A stretch of 30,417 nt of DNA from CAYXUG01 sp964468655 (GTDB taxonomy: Bacteria > Fidelibacterota > Marinisomatia > Marinisomatales > CAYXUG01). The notes under the pieces are model-generated. The model saw only the letters and a list, made by a program, of their open reading frames with translations. It did no database searches and was not told where the DNA came from. The translations under genes and the position numbers were made by a program. Shown in pieces: positions 15,138 through 23,031 of the stretch (the first letter of the stretch is position 1; each line of letters begins with the position of its first letter). The stretch spans positions 1 through 30,417 of the forward strand of contig CAYXUG010000022.1 in NCBI GenBank assembly GCA_964468655.1, in the 5' to 3' direction.

Positions 15138-15849
15138 ACGTTAAATGAGCCGCTTTTTGTTCAGCGGTTTTTTTATTATTGGCTCTTGCCGGGGGGAATT
15201 CAGTGTCACCAATTTTAATCATAATTTCAAATTCTTTATTATGGTCAGGTCCGGAGGTATCTGTTATAATAAACTCCGGTTTCTCCATTTGATTCGCGTT
15301 GCAGTATTCAAATAATTTTCCTTTGTAATTGGTGAATGACCATGCTTCACTTCTATGCTTCCAAATAGTTTTTTCTATTAATGTCTCGCAGGGGTTGTAT
15401 CCTCCATCCAAATACATTCCGCCAATGACAGCTTCAAATACATTTGAGCATTGTTTTGAAACAATTTTATCAATTGTCATATCAATAGATGCATCGACCT
15501 TGATAAATTCCTGAAGGTTTAAGTGATCTCCCATATCTCCAAGAAAATCTTTGTTAACAAGAGATGCTCTTCGAACTGTCAGGAATCCTTCATCTTCTTT
15601 AGGGAACGCTTCAATCAGTTTTTTGGATATGATCAGGTCAATTACCGCATCGCCAAGAAATTCCAGTGTTTCATAACTTTCATTTTGGGCTGCAGCGTAG
15701 GACTTGTGGGTGAGAGCTTTATTGAGCAATGTACTATCGTTGAAAAAATAGCCCAGTTCTTTTTGCAGCAAGGTTAAGGGGTTCGATTTCTGAGCACGAA
15801 AGATTTTTGTAATTCGGCTTAGTATTGGTTTAAGGTTCAGCTTTCCCAT
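15121..15849 (-). CDS. rnc: Ribonuclease III
   Basis: A 242-residue double-strand-specific endoribonuclease for rRNA and mRNA processing. The nuclease domain carries ETLEFLGDAVIDL at 60-72, matching the RNase III signature with Glu60, Glu63 and Asp67. The second acidic pair is seen as NVFEAVIGG at 136-144: Glu139 is present, but the position of E. coli Asp114 is Asn136, as I recall in Bacteroidetes enzymes. The C-terminal double-stranded RNA-binding domain (about 172-240) begins with NYKGKLFEYCN and ends with NNKKTAEQKAA. The gene closes the fatty-acid operon; its ATG lies inside the end of fabF (13-base overlap), so translation is coupled. The 3' end also hosts the opposing terminator. Confidence 0.93.
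   Translation of the reverse strand: MGKLNLKPILSRITKIFRAQKSNPLTLLQKELGYFFNDSTLLNKALTHKSYAAAQNESYETLEFLGDAVIDLIISKKLIEAFPKEDEGFLTVRRASLVNKDFLGDMGDHLNLQEFIKVDASIDMTIDKIVSKQCSNVFEAVIGGMYLDGGYNPCETLIEKTIWKHRSEAWSFTNYKGKLFEYCNANQMEKPEFIITDTSGPDHNKEFEIMIKIGDTEFPPARANNKKTAEQKAAHLTLSDLI
15149..15175 (+). terminator. Probable intrinsic terminator of the DUF151 gene, inside the 3' coding end of rnc
   Basis: CCGCT (15150-15154) and AGCGG (15163-15167) form a 5-bp GC-rich stem with an 8-base loop, followed at once by a run of seven T residues (15168-15174). That is the plus-strand rho-independent pattern about 45 bases past the DUF151 stop. The bases also encode the last residues of RNase III on the other strand. 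The stem is short. Confidence 0.5.
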
Positions 15850-17081
15850 TCCTTCATTAAAATAACAGCATTGTGTCCGCCGAATCCAAACGAATTCGAT
15901 ATTGCAGCTTTAACATCAGTTGAAACTGCCTTGTTAGGAGTATAGTTCAAATCACATTCCGGATCAGGGGTTTCATAGTTTATGGTAGGTGGGATTTGAT
16001 TATTGTTGATAGCAAGGATAGATGCAATGGCTTCTACACCCCCGCTGGCGCCTAATAAATGCCCCATCATTGATTTTGTGGAACTGATGTGCAAATCGTA
16101 GGCATGGTCGCCGAAAACACCTTTAATTGCTTCTGTCTCAGTTTTATCATTGTAGAGGGTAGAGGTGCCATGTGCATTCAGGTAATCAATATCTGTTGGT
16201 TTAAGATTGGCATCATTAATTGCTCTATTCATTGCCCGGATGGCGCCTTCTCCACCGGGAGAGGGTGCGGTGAGGTGATAGGCATCGGCAGTTGCACCGT
16301 AACCGGCAATTTCGCAGTAGATTTCCACACCTCTATTTTTAGCATGCTCAGCTTCTTCAAGTACCAGAATAGCTGCACCTTCGCCCATGACAAATCCGTC
16401 TCTCTCTTTATCGAATGGACGGGAAGCTTTTTCCGGCTCTTCATTCCTAGTTGACAGCGCTTTCATTCGGGAGAATCCAGCAACCGATAGTGGCCGTACT
16501 GACGCTTCCGCGCCGCCGGAAATGATGATATCAGCATCCCCGTACTGGATCAACCTCATGGCATCGCCGATGGCGTGAGCTGCAGTGGAGCAAGCTGAGA
16601 CAACACAGTAATTGGGACCTTTAAATCCCCATAGCATGGAAATTTTACCGGCAGCCATGTCAGATATGTGCATTGGGATAAAAAAGGGAGAAACACCGTG
16701 AGGCCCTTTTGTTAACAGACGTTCATGCTGAGCTTCAATTGTTTTTAATCCACCTACACCTGAACCCACAATAACGCCAACACGATCCATATCATCAATG
16801 CCATTCTCCAGTTGCGCATCTTTTACAGCTTCATCCGATGCAGCAACTGCAAAAATGATGTATTCGTCAAGGCGTCCTATCTCTTTTTTACTTAGGACGA
16901 GAGCGGGATCAAAATCTTTTACTTCACCAGCAATTTTGACCTGAAAATCGGAAGTATCAAAATTTGAAATATTTCCGATACCACTCTTACCGGAAAAGAG
17001 ATTCTCCCGGAATGATTCTATCCCATTTCCGATAGGAGAAACGACCCCGATTCCGGTAACAACTACTTTTCTGTCATTCAA
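15837..17081 (-). CDS. fabF: 3-oxoacyl-[acyl-carrier-protein] synthase II
   Basis: FabF (414 residues) performs the elongating Claisen condensation of malonyl-ACP with acyl-ACP in type II fatty-acid synthesis. The catalytic triad is visible: Cys164 in VVSACSTAAH, His304 in NAHGTSTLYND, and His341 in MGHLLGASGG, with Lys336 just before it. The glycine-rich end SNSFGFGGHNAVI is also typical. The start is a TTG at 17081: only TCA separates it from the acpP stop, which is in the same frame, and no other start fits the N terminus VVVTGIGVVSPIG. There is no ribosome-binding site of note, so translation probably depends on termination at acpP. Confidence 0.96.
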   Translation of the reverse strand: MNDRKVVVTGIGVVSPIGNGIESFRENLFSGKSGIGNISNFDTSDFQVKIAGEVKDFDPALVLSKKEIGRLDEYIIFAVAASDEAVKDAQLENGIDDMDRVGVIVGSGVGGLKTIEAQHERLLTKGPHGVSPFFIPMHISDMAAGKISMLWGFKGPNYCVVSACSTAAHAIGDAMRLIQYGDADIIISGGAEASVRPLSVAGFSRMKALSTRNEEPEKASRPFDKERDGFVMGEGAAILVLEEAEHAKNRGVEIYCEIAGYGATADAYHLTAPSPGGEGAIRAMNRAINDANLKPTDIDYLNAHGTSTLYNDKTETEAIKGVFGDHAYDLHISSTKSMMGHLLGASGGVEAIASILAINNNQIPPTINYETPDPECDLNYTPNKAVSTDVKAAISNSFGFGGHNAVILMKEWES

Positions 17082-17084
17082 TGA

Positions 17085-17315
17085 TTATGCATTTGAGTCG
17101 ATATATTCGACTACATTTTGAACCGTTGTCAGACTTTCGGCATCCTCATCAGGTATTTCGATACCGAATTCTTCTTCCAACTGCATGACCAGTTCAACGG
17201 TGTCAAGTGAATCAGCGCCCAAATCATCCACGAAAGATGCTTCCTTGGTGATTAGAGATTCCTCAACTCCCAGTTTTTCCATGACAACTTCCTTAACTCG
17301 ATCATAACTAGACAT
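17085..17315 (-). CDS. acpP: Acyl carrier protein
   Basis: The 76-residue ACP carries growing acyl chains on a 4'-phosphopantetheine arm. The attachment site is Ser36 in DDLGADSLDTVELVM, and the protein is strongly acidic with the four-helix ACP pattern and standard length. It has the strongest ribosome-binding site of the operon (AGGAGGA, about 8 bases before the ATG), fitting the high ACP demand relative to its enzymes. It lies between fabG and fabF as in the classical order. Confidence 0.97.
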   Translation of the reverse strand: MSSYDRVKEVVMEKLGVEESLITKEASFVDDLGADSLDTVELVMQLEEEFGIEIPDEDAESLTTVQNVVEYIDSNA

Positions 17316-17329
17316 AGTGTATTTCCTCC

Positions 17330-18094
17330 TTACATGTGTAATCCACCATCAACGGAAATCACCTGACCTGTGATGTAGCTGGCTTCATCTGATGTTAAAA
17401 ACAGAATCACTTTCGCTATATCGCCGGGGTTTCCGATTCTTTTCAGTGGAATTTGATTTAACAAGTTTTCTTTAATCTGTGATGATAAATTTTCTGTCAT
17501 ATCTGTTTCTATGTATCCGGGTGCCACTGCATTCACCGTAATGTTTCGACTGCCCAATTCCTGGGCAATTGATTTTGTGAATCCAATAATTCCGGATTTT
17601 GATGCTGCATAATTGGACTGCCCCGGATTTCCCCGGATTCCAATGACTGAAGTTATATTAATTATTCTTCCAAATCTATTTTTTAACATAAGAGGTGAGA
17701 TAGTTCGAATGGTGTTGTAACAGCTCTTTAAATTAATGGAAATAACATCATCCCATTCTTCTTCCTTCATTCGCAGGATTATATTATCCCGAGTGATTCC
17801 GGCATTGTTTACCAGAATATCGATAGAACCAAATGTCTCCTGTGTCTTTATTACAACAGATTCAAAACTTTCTTTGTTAGATACATCACAGGGTATTGCT
17901 TTACCCTTTCCGCCATTAGATTCAATCAATTCAACAACAGAATTCAATTCATCCTGAGATCTGCTGACACAGATGATATTTGCTCCATGGGAACCTAGCA
18001 GACGAGCAATTTCTTTGCCAATTCCTCTTGAAGCTCCTGTTACAAGAGCCGTTTTACCGTTGAGGTTATACGGTTGTGAATTGGTTGATGTCAT
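17330..18094 (-). CDS. fabG: 3-oxoacyl-[acyl-carrier-protein] reductase
   Basis: FabG is the NADPH-dependent short-chain dehydrogenase that reduces 3-oxoacyl-ACP. From the ATG at 18094 it has 254 residues. The cofactor loop is TGASRGIG (19-26), the NNAG motif is at 96-99, and the catalytic residues are Ser149, Tyr162 and Lys166 in the SNYAASKSG region. VNAVAPGYIETDMT and the C-terminal TGQVISVDGG are classic FabG. An in-frame TTG at 18106 would add MNHT; the ATG is preferred although both overlap the fabD end (29 bases for the ATG). The spacer to acpP is 14 bases and holds the acpP ribosome-binding site. Confidence 0.95.
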   Translation of the reverse strand: MTSTNSQPYNLNGKTALVTGASRGIGKEIARLLGSHGANIICVSRSQDELNSVVELIESNGGKGKAIPCDVSNKESFESVVIKTQETFGSIDILVNNAGITRDNIILRMKEEEWDDVISINLKSCYNTIRTISPLMLKNRFGRIINITSVIGIRGNPGQSNYAASKSGIIGFTKSIAQELGSRNITVNAVAPGYIETDMTENLSSQIKENLLNQIPLKRIGNPGDIAKVILFLTSDEASYITGQVISVDGGLHM

Positions 18095-19007
18095 CGTGTG
18101 ATTCAATGCCTATAGTTGTTGTGGTTCTATCAATTCGTCTGTTTAATCCTGTTAGCACTTTTCCTGCGCCTACTTCATAAAAATCTGCAACACCTGATTC
18201 TATCATGTTTTGAATAGTCTGCACCCACATTACAGGATTTTCCAGTTGTTGAATAATGTTTTTTTTAATTTCTGCGAAATCATTGGTGAACTCCCCGGTG
18301 TAGTTCATATAAATTGGAATTTCAGAGTCCGATAATTCAACATCATTAATAAATTGTTTCAGCTCATTTTTGGCAGGATTCATTAGAGGTGAATGAAATG
18401 CGCCGCTAACATTCAATTCTACTGTTTTCAGGGCGCCCTTGTCTTTTGCTTGGTTCATTGCTTCTTTAACTGCCGAAATATCCCCCGAAATTACGATTTG
18501 ATTTTGAGAATTGAAATTAGCAGGTTGAACAATTCCGGAAGAAGAAATATCATTACAAATTTGAGTCACCGTTTCTTGGTCCAATCCGATTATGGCTGCC
18601 ATGGTGCCGGGGTTAATTTTACACGATTTACTCATTCCACGGCTTCTTATTTTAACCAGTTTTAATCCATCTTCAAATGATAAGTATCCCGAACAAACAA
18701 GCGCGCTGAATTCACCCAAACTGTGTCCGGCTACCGCAGATGGAAGGATGTCAATTTCTTTCAATAGTTCAGCAATAATAACACTCTGAATGAAAAGGGC
18801 GGGTTGAGTGTTTTCTGTCTGTTTTAATATTTCATCCGGACCGTTAAATGAGATATTCGAAATATCCGTCTCCAAAATATTATTTGCCTGCCGATACAGT
18901 GTATTCCCGATTTCTGTATTGTTAAATAAATCGAGTCCCATACCAACTTTTTGAGAACCTTGCCCGGGAAACAAAAATGCTAGCTGTTTTATGTTGCGTT
19001 CCCCCAT
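18066..19007 (-). CDS. fabD: Malonyl-CoA:ACP transacylase
   Basis: FabD moves malonyl from CoA to ACP, supplying all elongation cycles. The N-terminal FLFPGQGSQKVGMG, the nucleophile elbow GHSLGE (Ser96 counted from this start) and GAFHSP with the catalytic His are all present, and the length of 313 residues is normal. Two ATGs seven codons apart compete: 19028 gives MGKYFIK before the second methionine. I chose 19007 because family members begin only a few residues before FLFPGQG; the upstream one cannot be excluded. Either way the start lies inside fabH, so the genes are coupled. Confidence 0.93.
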   Translation of the reverse strand: MGERNIKQLAFLFPGQGSQKVGMGLDLFNNTEIGNTLYRQANNILETDISNISFNGPDEILKQTENTQPALFIQSVIIAELLKEIDILPSAVAGHSLGEFSALVCSGYLSFEDGLKLVKIRSRGMSKSCKINPGTMAAIIGLDQETVTQICNDISSSGIVQPANFNSQNQIVISGDISAVKEAMNQAKDKGALKTVELNVSGAFHSPLMNPAKNELKQFINDVELSDSEIPIYMNYTGEFTNDFAEIKKNIIQQLENPVMWVQTIQNMIESGVADFYEVGAGKVLTGLNRRIDRTTTTIGIESHDDINQFTTV

Positions 19008-19981
19008 TTTAATAAAATACTTCCCCATGTAAATCCCGCTCCAAATGATGCTAATACCAAATAATCGCCTGCTTGAAGAAGATTCGAATCAGCAGCTTCA
19101 CTGATACAAATGGGAATAGTACCGGCAGTGGTGTTGGCATATTTTTGAATGTTGATAAATACCTGATCTTCGGAAAGATTTAAATTTTCTCTGCAAGCAT
19201 CGATTATTCGCTTATTTGCTTGATGAGGAATAAACAATTTAATGTCTTCACTGGAAAGTTGATTTTTTAAAAGTAGCTTTTTTACAACGTCAGACATCCC
19301 TTTTACAGCAGATTTGAATACTTTCTTTCCGTCCTGCTGAACATAGTGCATATTTTTTTCAATTGTTTCAACAGTTGCAGGATTTAAACTTCCGCCGCCG
19401 GGCATTTTAAGAAGGTCACCGCCACCGCCGTCTATAAACAGGATGGAATCAATGAATCCTTCATCATTTTGATTTGGACTCACCAGAACACCTCCGGCGC
19501 CATCACCAAATAAAACGGACGTCTCCCGATCATTATAATTTATGATTGAGCTCATTTTGTCGGCGCCAAGTATGATAACATTCTTGTACTTCCCGGATTC
19601 CAAAAGCCGGGCTCCCGTATCCAGTGCAAATAAGAATCCTGAACAAGCTGCTGAAAGGTCAAATCCCCAGGCATGTTTCGCACCAATTTCGTTTTGAATG
19701 ATTGCAGCTGTTGAAGGGAAGAGCATATCCGGTGTAACAGTTCCCACAATGATTGCGTCAACTTCGTCCGCATTAAGACCGCTTTTTTCCAAAAGCTCAT
19801 TTGCCACATGGGTACACATGACGGAAGTTGTTTCATCCTCTGAACAAATCCTTCGTTCCTCTATGCCGGTCCGGGTGACTATCCAATCGTGGGAAGTATC
19901 CATCATTTTTTCGAGGTCGTAATTGGTAACCACCTTTTCAGGCAGGAATCTGGCAGTAGCAGTTATGGATGCTTTAATCAT
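18989..19981 (-). CDS. fabH: 3-oxoacyl-[acyl-carrier-protein] synthase III
   Basis: FabH starts fatty-acid synthesis by condensing an acyl-CoA primer with malonyl-ACP. The 330-residue protein has the Cys-His-Asn triad: Cys113 in LSAACSGFLFALDTG, His253 in IPHQANKRI, and Asn283 in YANTTAGTIP. The start RTGIEERR and the end ASFGAGFTWGSILLKW are family-typical. Primer preference (acetyl versus branched chain) cannot be read by eye. It follows plsX by 12 bases and its 3' end overlaps fabD. Confidence 0.96.
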   Translation of the reverse strand: MIKASITATARFLPEKVVTNYDLEKMMDTSHDWIVTRTGIEERRICSEDETTSVMCTHVANELLEKSGLNADEVDAIIVGTVTPDMLFPSTAAIIQNEIGAKHAWGFDLSAACSGFLFALDTGARLLESGKYKNVIILGADKMSSIINYNDRETSVLFGDGAGGVLVSPNQNDEGFIDSILFIDGGGGDLLKMPGGGSLNPATVETIEKNMHYVQQDGKKVFKSAVKGMSDVVKKLLLKNQLSSEDIKLFIPHQANKRIIDACRENLNLSEDQVFINIQKYANTTAGTIPICISEAADSNLLQAGDYLVLASFGAGFTWGSILLKWGNAT

Positions 19982-19993
19982 TTGAATTTGAAT

Positions 19994-21001
19994 CTAAACA
20001 AGAGAGAGGGAGGAGGTTATTCCTTCTTTAATTTTACCCACCAGATTTTCTTCCACAGATTTCTTTGCAGAGAAAATGGCATTTTTGATGGCTCTGCTGG
20101 TAGAACTTCCGTGACACACAAAGCAAACACCGTTTACTCCGAGAAGAGGTACTCCACCATATTCTTCATATTCGAATTCCCGTACGATATTCATAAATAT
20201 GGATTTGAGTGTGTTTCTGTATTCAACTGGAATATTATGATCATTTAATTTCTCTTCCACTTCTTCGGTAATATGAATTATCCATCCTTCCGCGAATTTA
20301 ACCAAATTATTTCCCGTGAAACCGTCACATATAACAACATCAACTTCTCCATCAAGGATGTACCGCGCTTCAATGTTACCAGCAAAATTTTCTAAATGGT
20401 CATTAAATAAATTGTATGTATCTTTGTATAATTGGTGCCCTTTGTTTGGTTCCTGGCCAATATTCAGGAGAGCAACCTTTGGATTATTAACATTATAAAT
20501 TCGTTTTAAGAATTCTGAAGACATGATGGCGAATTGAATCATGTATTCCGGTTTCACATCAATATTGGCTCCAACGTCGCACACCATCACATAACGATTT
20601 TCAATGGGGATTAACACTCCGAGCGCCGGTCGTTTGACTCCTTCAATTCTTCCCAATTCAAAAAGAGCTGTTGACAATATCGCGCCTGTACTTCCCGCGC
20701 TGACTAATGCATCACCTTCTCCCAATTTCAGTAAATTTATACCCTTGACTAAAGAAGAGTTGGGTTTGCGCTTATGTACTTGAGATGGGAGGTCGGAAGC
20801 TGTTACAACCTCTTCCGTGTGATAAACAGAAAGGTTGGGAGAAGAAAATCCTGTCATTTTCAGTTCGTCACTGATGTCATTTTCATTTCCGATTAACAGA
20901 ATTTCAAGAGGTTCCCTGCTCTGTTCGAGAGCAGATATAACACCACTGACGACAACATTGGGAGCGTCATCTCCTCCCATTGCGTCTACAATAATTCTCA
21001 T
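19994..21001 (-). CDS. plsX: Phosphate acyltransferase (acyl-ACP:phosphate)
   Basis: PlsX converts acyl-ACP and phosphate to acyl-phosphate, the acyl donor used by PlsY for glycerol-3-phosphate, and so links fatty-acid synthesis to phospholipids. The 335-residue product opens with the hallmark IVDAMGGDDAP and contains GSTGAILSTALFELGRIEGV, LLNIGQEPNKG and VVICDGFTGNNLVK. It is a peripheral cytoplasmic enzyme. It lies 17 bases after rpmF, with no clear ribosome-binding site before its ATG; the position between rpmF and fabH is the canonical one. Confidence 0.95.
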   Translation of the reverse strand: MRIIVDAMGGDDAPNVVVSGVISALEQSREPLEILLIGNENDISDELKMTGFSSPNLSVYHTEEVVTASDLPSQVHKRKPNSSLVKGINLLKLGEGDALVSAGSTGAILSTALFELGRIEGVKRPALGVLIPIENRYVMVCDVGANIDVKPEYMIQFAIMSSEFLKRIYNVNNPKVALLNIGQEPNKGHQLYKDTYNLFNDHLENFAGNIEARYILDGEVDVVICDGFTGNNLVKFAEGWIIHITEEVEEKLNDHNIPVEYRNTLKSIFMNIVREFEYEEYGGVPLLGVNGVCFVCHGSSTSRAIKNAIFSAKKSVEENLVGKIKEGITSSLSLV

Positions 21002-21018
21002 TTATTGATTGAAAACGA

Positions 21019-21201
21019 CTAAGCGTTTGAGGGGGTGGTTACAGGTCTTCCTTTATAATATCCGCAGTTTGGGCAAGCTCTATGAGGTATTTTCATTTGT
21101 CCGCATTGCGGGCATTCATTAATTGTGGGGAGCTTTCCTTTCCAATGTGTTCTTCTTTTTCTTCCTCTTGCTTTTGATATCCTTCTTTTTGGTAGTGCCA
21201 T
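21019..21201 (-). CDS. rpmF: 50S ribosomal protein L32 (zinc-ribbon form)
   Basis: A 60-residue basic ribosomal protein. MALPKRRISKARGRKRR is the typical L32 start, and CPQCG with CPNCGYYKGR gives the four cysteines of the zinc-binding (C+) form. A GGAG ribosome-binding site precedes the ATG. The yceD-rpmF-plsX linkage is widely conserved and couples ribosome supply with lipid synthesis. Confidence 0.96.
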   Translation of the reverse strand: MALPKRRISKARGRKRRTHWKGKLPTINECPQCGQMKIPHRACPNCGYYKGRPVTTPSNA

Positions 21202-21221
21202 TATTTTTTCTCCAAATTACT

Positions 21222-21719
21222 TTATTTCAAATTTAACAGTGGTGCCCATCTTTCATCAATAACATTCTTTTTGCAATCACACTGAGTTTCATTCAGATTT
21301 GCCCCGCAATGTGTACATAGTCCTTGACAAGATTTTTTGCACAGATGTTTCATTGTTCGTTCTAAAAATATTGCATCTCTGAGAATCGGGACAATATTGA
21401 ATTCGTTTTGATTATCCGGGAAATAGTAGATTTCTTCTTCTTTATCAGGAGTTATGAATTCTTTTTTTCTTGTAAGGATTATATTGAAGGGAATTGAATG
21501 TGTTTGTTTAAAATCCGATATACACCTGTCACATGTTTCAATGAGTCCGGCTTCCACAATTCCTTTAATGTTAAAACCTGTATTAGATTCGGTGACTGAT
21601 AATTCAACCCGAATGTTTTTCCGGGCAGGTCGTAATCCTTCCATCGAGAAACTGTTGAAAGATGCCCCTCTGACAAATGAGGTATTTGTGTTTGTTAAGT
21701 CTGTTCTGTTTAATATCAT
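21222..21719 (-). CDS. yceD: YceD/DUF177 family protein (23S rRNA accumulation protein)
   Basis: A 165-residue DUF177 protein. The family is linked to 23S rRNA accumulation in E. coli and plants, and is almost always placed before rpmF, as here. The central IETCDRCISDF carries a CxxC, and the C terminus carries CKKSCQGLCTHCGANLNETQCDCKK, a cysteine-rich segment that could bind zinc, followed by the usual DERWAPL close. I chose the ATG at 21719; an in-frame TTG at 21731 overlaps the promoter-like motif and would lack a leader. It is the first gene of the fatty-acid operon, 94 bases downstream of the preceding membrane-protein gene. Confidence 0.88.
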   Translation of the reverse strand: MILNRTDLTNTNTSFVRGASFNSFSMEGLRPARKNIRVELSVTESNTGFNIKGIVEAGLIETCDRCISDFKQTHSIPFNIILTRKKEFITPDKEEEIYYFPDNQNEFNIVPILRDAIFLERTMKHLCKKSCQGLCTHCGANLNETQCDCKKNVIDERWAPLLNLK

Positions 21720-21728
21720 TTTAATATT

Positions 21729-21761
21729 CAAAAGTAATAATGAATGTCAATGCGAGTCAAA
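21729..21761 (-). promoter_or_regulatory. Bacteroidetes-type (TTTG / TAnnTTTG) promoter candidate for the fatty-acid operon
   Basis: On the minus strand TTTG (21761-21758) and TACTTTTG (21736-21729) are 21 bases apart. The second matches the TAnnTTTG -7 element of Bacteroidetes exactly. It ends 9 bases before the yceD ATG, so the transcript would have a leader of only a few bases. A sigma70-like TTGACA overlaps the same region, so the class of promoter is ambiguous. Confidence 0.35.
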
Positions 21762-21813
21762 AGATTAGACTGAATCATAAAATGAATAATCCGTAGTATA
21801 TATGAGAGATTAT

Positions 21814-23016
21814 CTAATTATTATCTGATTCTTCTGAAGTACCGTTTTCACCCCCTTCAGTTTCATTATCCTCGCTTTCGACTTCTGGCTGTTCTATTTC
21901 GTCGATCTCATTTTCCAATTCTTCTTCGTCTCCCAATTCATCTTCATCTTTTCTCTCAAGAAGATTTTCATCGTCTGATTTCTTTTTTAAAATCAAGAAA
22001 GCAAGAGTCATTCCAACAGCTTCGATGGAAAGAAAATAAGAAATGACTGTGCCAAAAATGAGGAAGATTGAAACTGCCACAAAAAATGCACCAATCATTT
22101 CGAATGTGCCGAGATCAGAGACTACAACAGGCGCATTCACCAAACAAGAACCGGTGCCGCAACACAGCGCGAGAGGTGAGTTGGGACCAAATACAACGTT
22201 TGTTGCCCATCCAACCATATTGGATAATTTATCTCCCATCAGTACTGAATGTCCGAATACGATATTAATTAAATAATACCCACCCTTCATAAAAAGAGAA
22301 AATATTTTTACGCCAAGGAACATTAATGTGCAAATAATTGGGACATAGAGGAGGATTCTCCACGGCTGACTCCAGGTGATGGTATAATTCTGAAAGACAG
22401 CACCCATTGTGTCTTCTTCCATAGTACCGACAATGGCAGGAGTAAATTCACCTGAGATACAAAGTACAATCATTGTGTATGACACAAAGACTGACCCTGC
22501 AAGCCATAGGAGATAAGGAATACCGAAAAAGAGTTCGCCTAAAAATGGGATTTTACCAATGAGTGCGAATACAACTGCCATGACAACAAAAAAGAATACA
22601 ATAAGAAGAATTGAGAGGGATGTAAAGACAGGGGCATGCCAATGTTTTTTTATGAATTGCCAGGCATCTTTTGAAGAATAAAATTCGTCTCCTTTAAGTT
22701 GTTTGTAGGTGACTCTGGAAACTGCGGTGTAACCAAGAACGATTGCAACGATCCATGTTAAACATCCTATTCCCCAAATTATATAAGCTATCCAGTCTGC
22801 TTCATTACCAATGAGACATGGATATAACCCATATTTAGCCCACATATCACTGAAGCTATATCCTGCAATAGCAAGAGATAAGTATGATCCTACCCAATAA
22901 ATAAGATAACCTATCAAATTAGCTTCGAGCAATATCCAAATCTTTTTTCCGCTCAATGCAAGACGCGGTGCTCGGAATAAATCTCTAACGTCAAAATACA
23001 GTTTTTTAGGTTCCAT
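21814..23016 (-). CDS. Polytopic membrane protein of unknown function with acidic C-terminal tail
   Basis: I do not recognise this 400-residue protein. It opens with a soluble stretch (1-25, FDVRDLFRAPRLALSGKK), then shows about seven to eight hydrophobic segments (roughly 27-50, 73-98, 129-155, 165-190, 220-240, 250-275 and 305-340). A Cys-rich loop CCGTGSC lies near residue 288. After a short basic stop (ILKKKSDDENLLERK) the last about 45 residues are almost all Glu, Asp, Asn and Ser, and probably disordered in the cytoplasm. It has a strong AAGGAGAG ribosome-binding site and lies 15 bases after the SPOR lipoprotein, so the two are very likely cotranscribed. A distant relation to YIP1/DUF4013-like membrane proteins is possible but unsupported. 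Confidence 0.7.
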   Translation of the reverse strand: MEPKKLYFDVRDLFRAPRLALSGKKIWILLEANLIGYLIYWVGSYLSLAIAGYSFSDMWAKYGLYPCLIGNEADWIAYIIWGIGCLTWIVAIVLGYTAVSRVTYKQLKGDEFYSSKDAWQFIKKHWHAPVFTSLSILLIVFFFVVMAVVFALIGKIPFLGELFFGIPYLLWLAGSVFVSYTMIVLCISGEFTPAIVGTMEEDTMGAVFQNYTITWSQPWRILLYVPIICTLMFLGVKIFSLFMKGGYYLINIVFGHSVLMGDKLSNMVGWATNVVFGPNSPLALCCGTGSCLVNAPVVVSDLGTFEMIGAFFVAVSIFLIFGTVISYFLSIEAVGMTLAFLILKKKSDDENLLERKDEDELGDEEELENEIDEIEQPEVESEDNETEGGENGTSEESDNN

Positions 23017-23031
23017 GTTTTACTCTCCTTA

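Noticed and set aside
16089..16454. 121-codon plus-strand frame
   Set aside because: Antisense to fabF, whose catalytic residues are encoded on the other strand; no recognisable domain.
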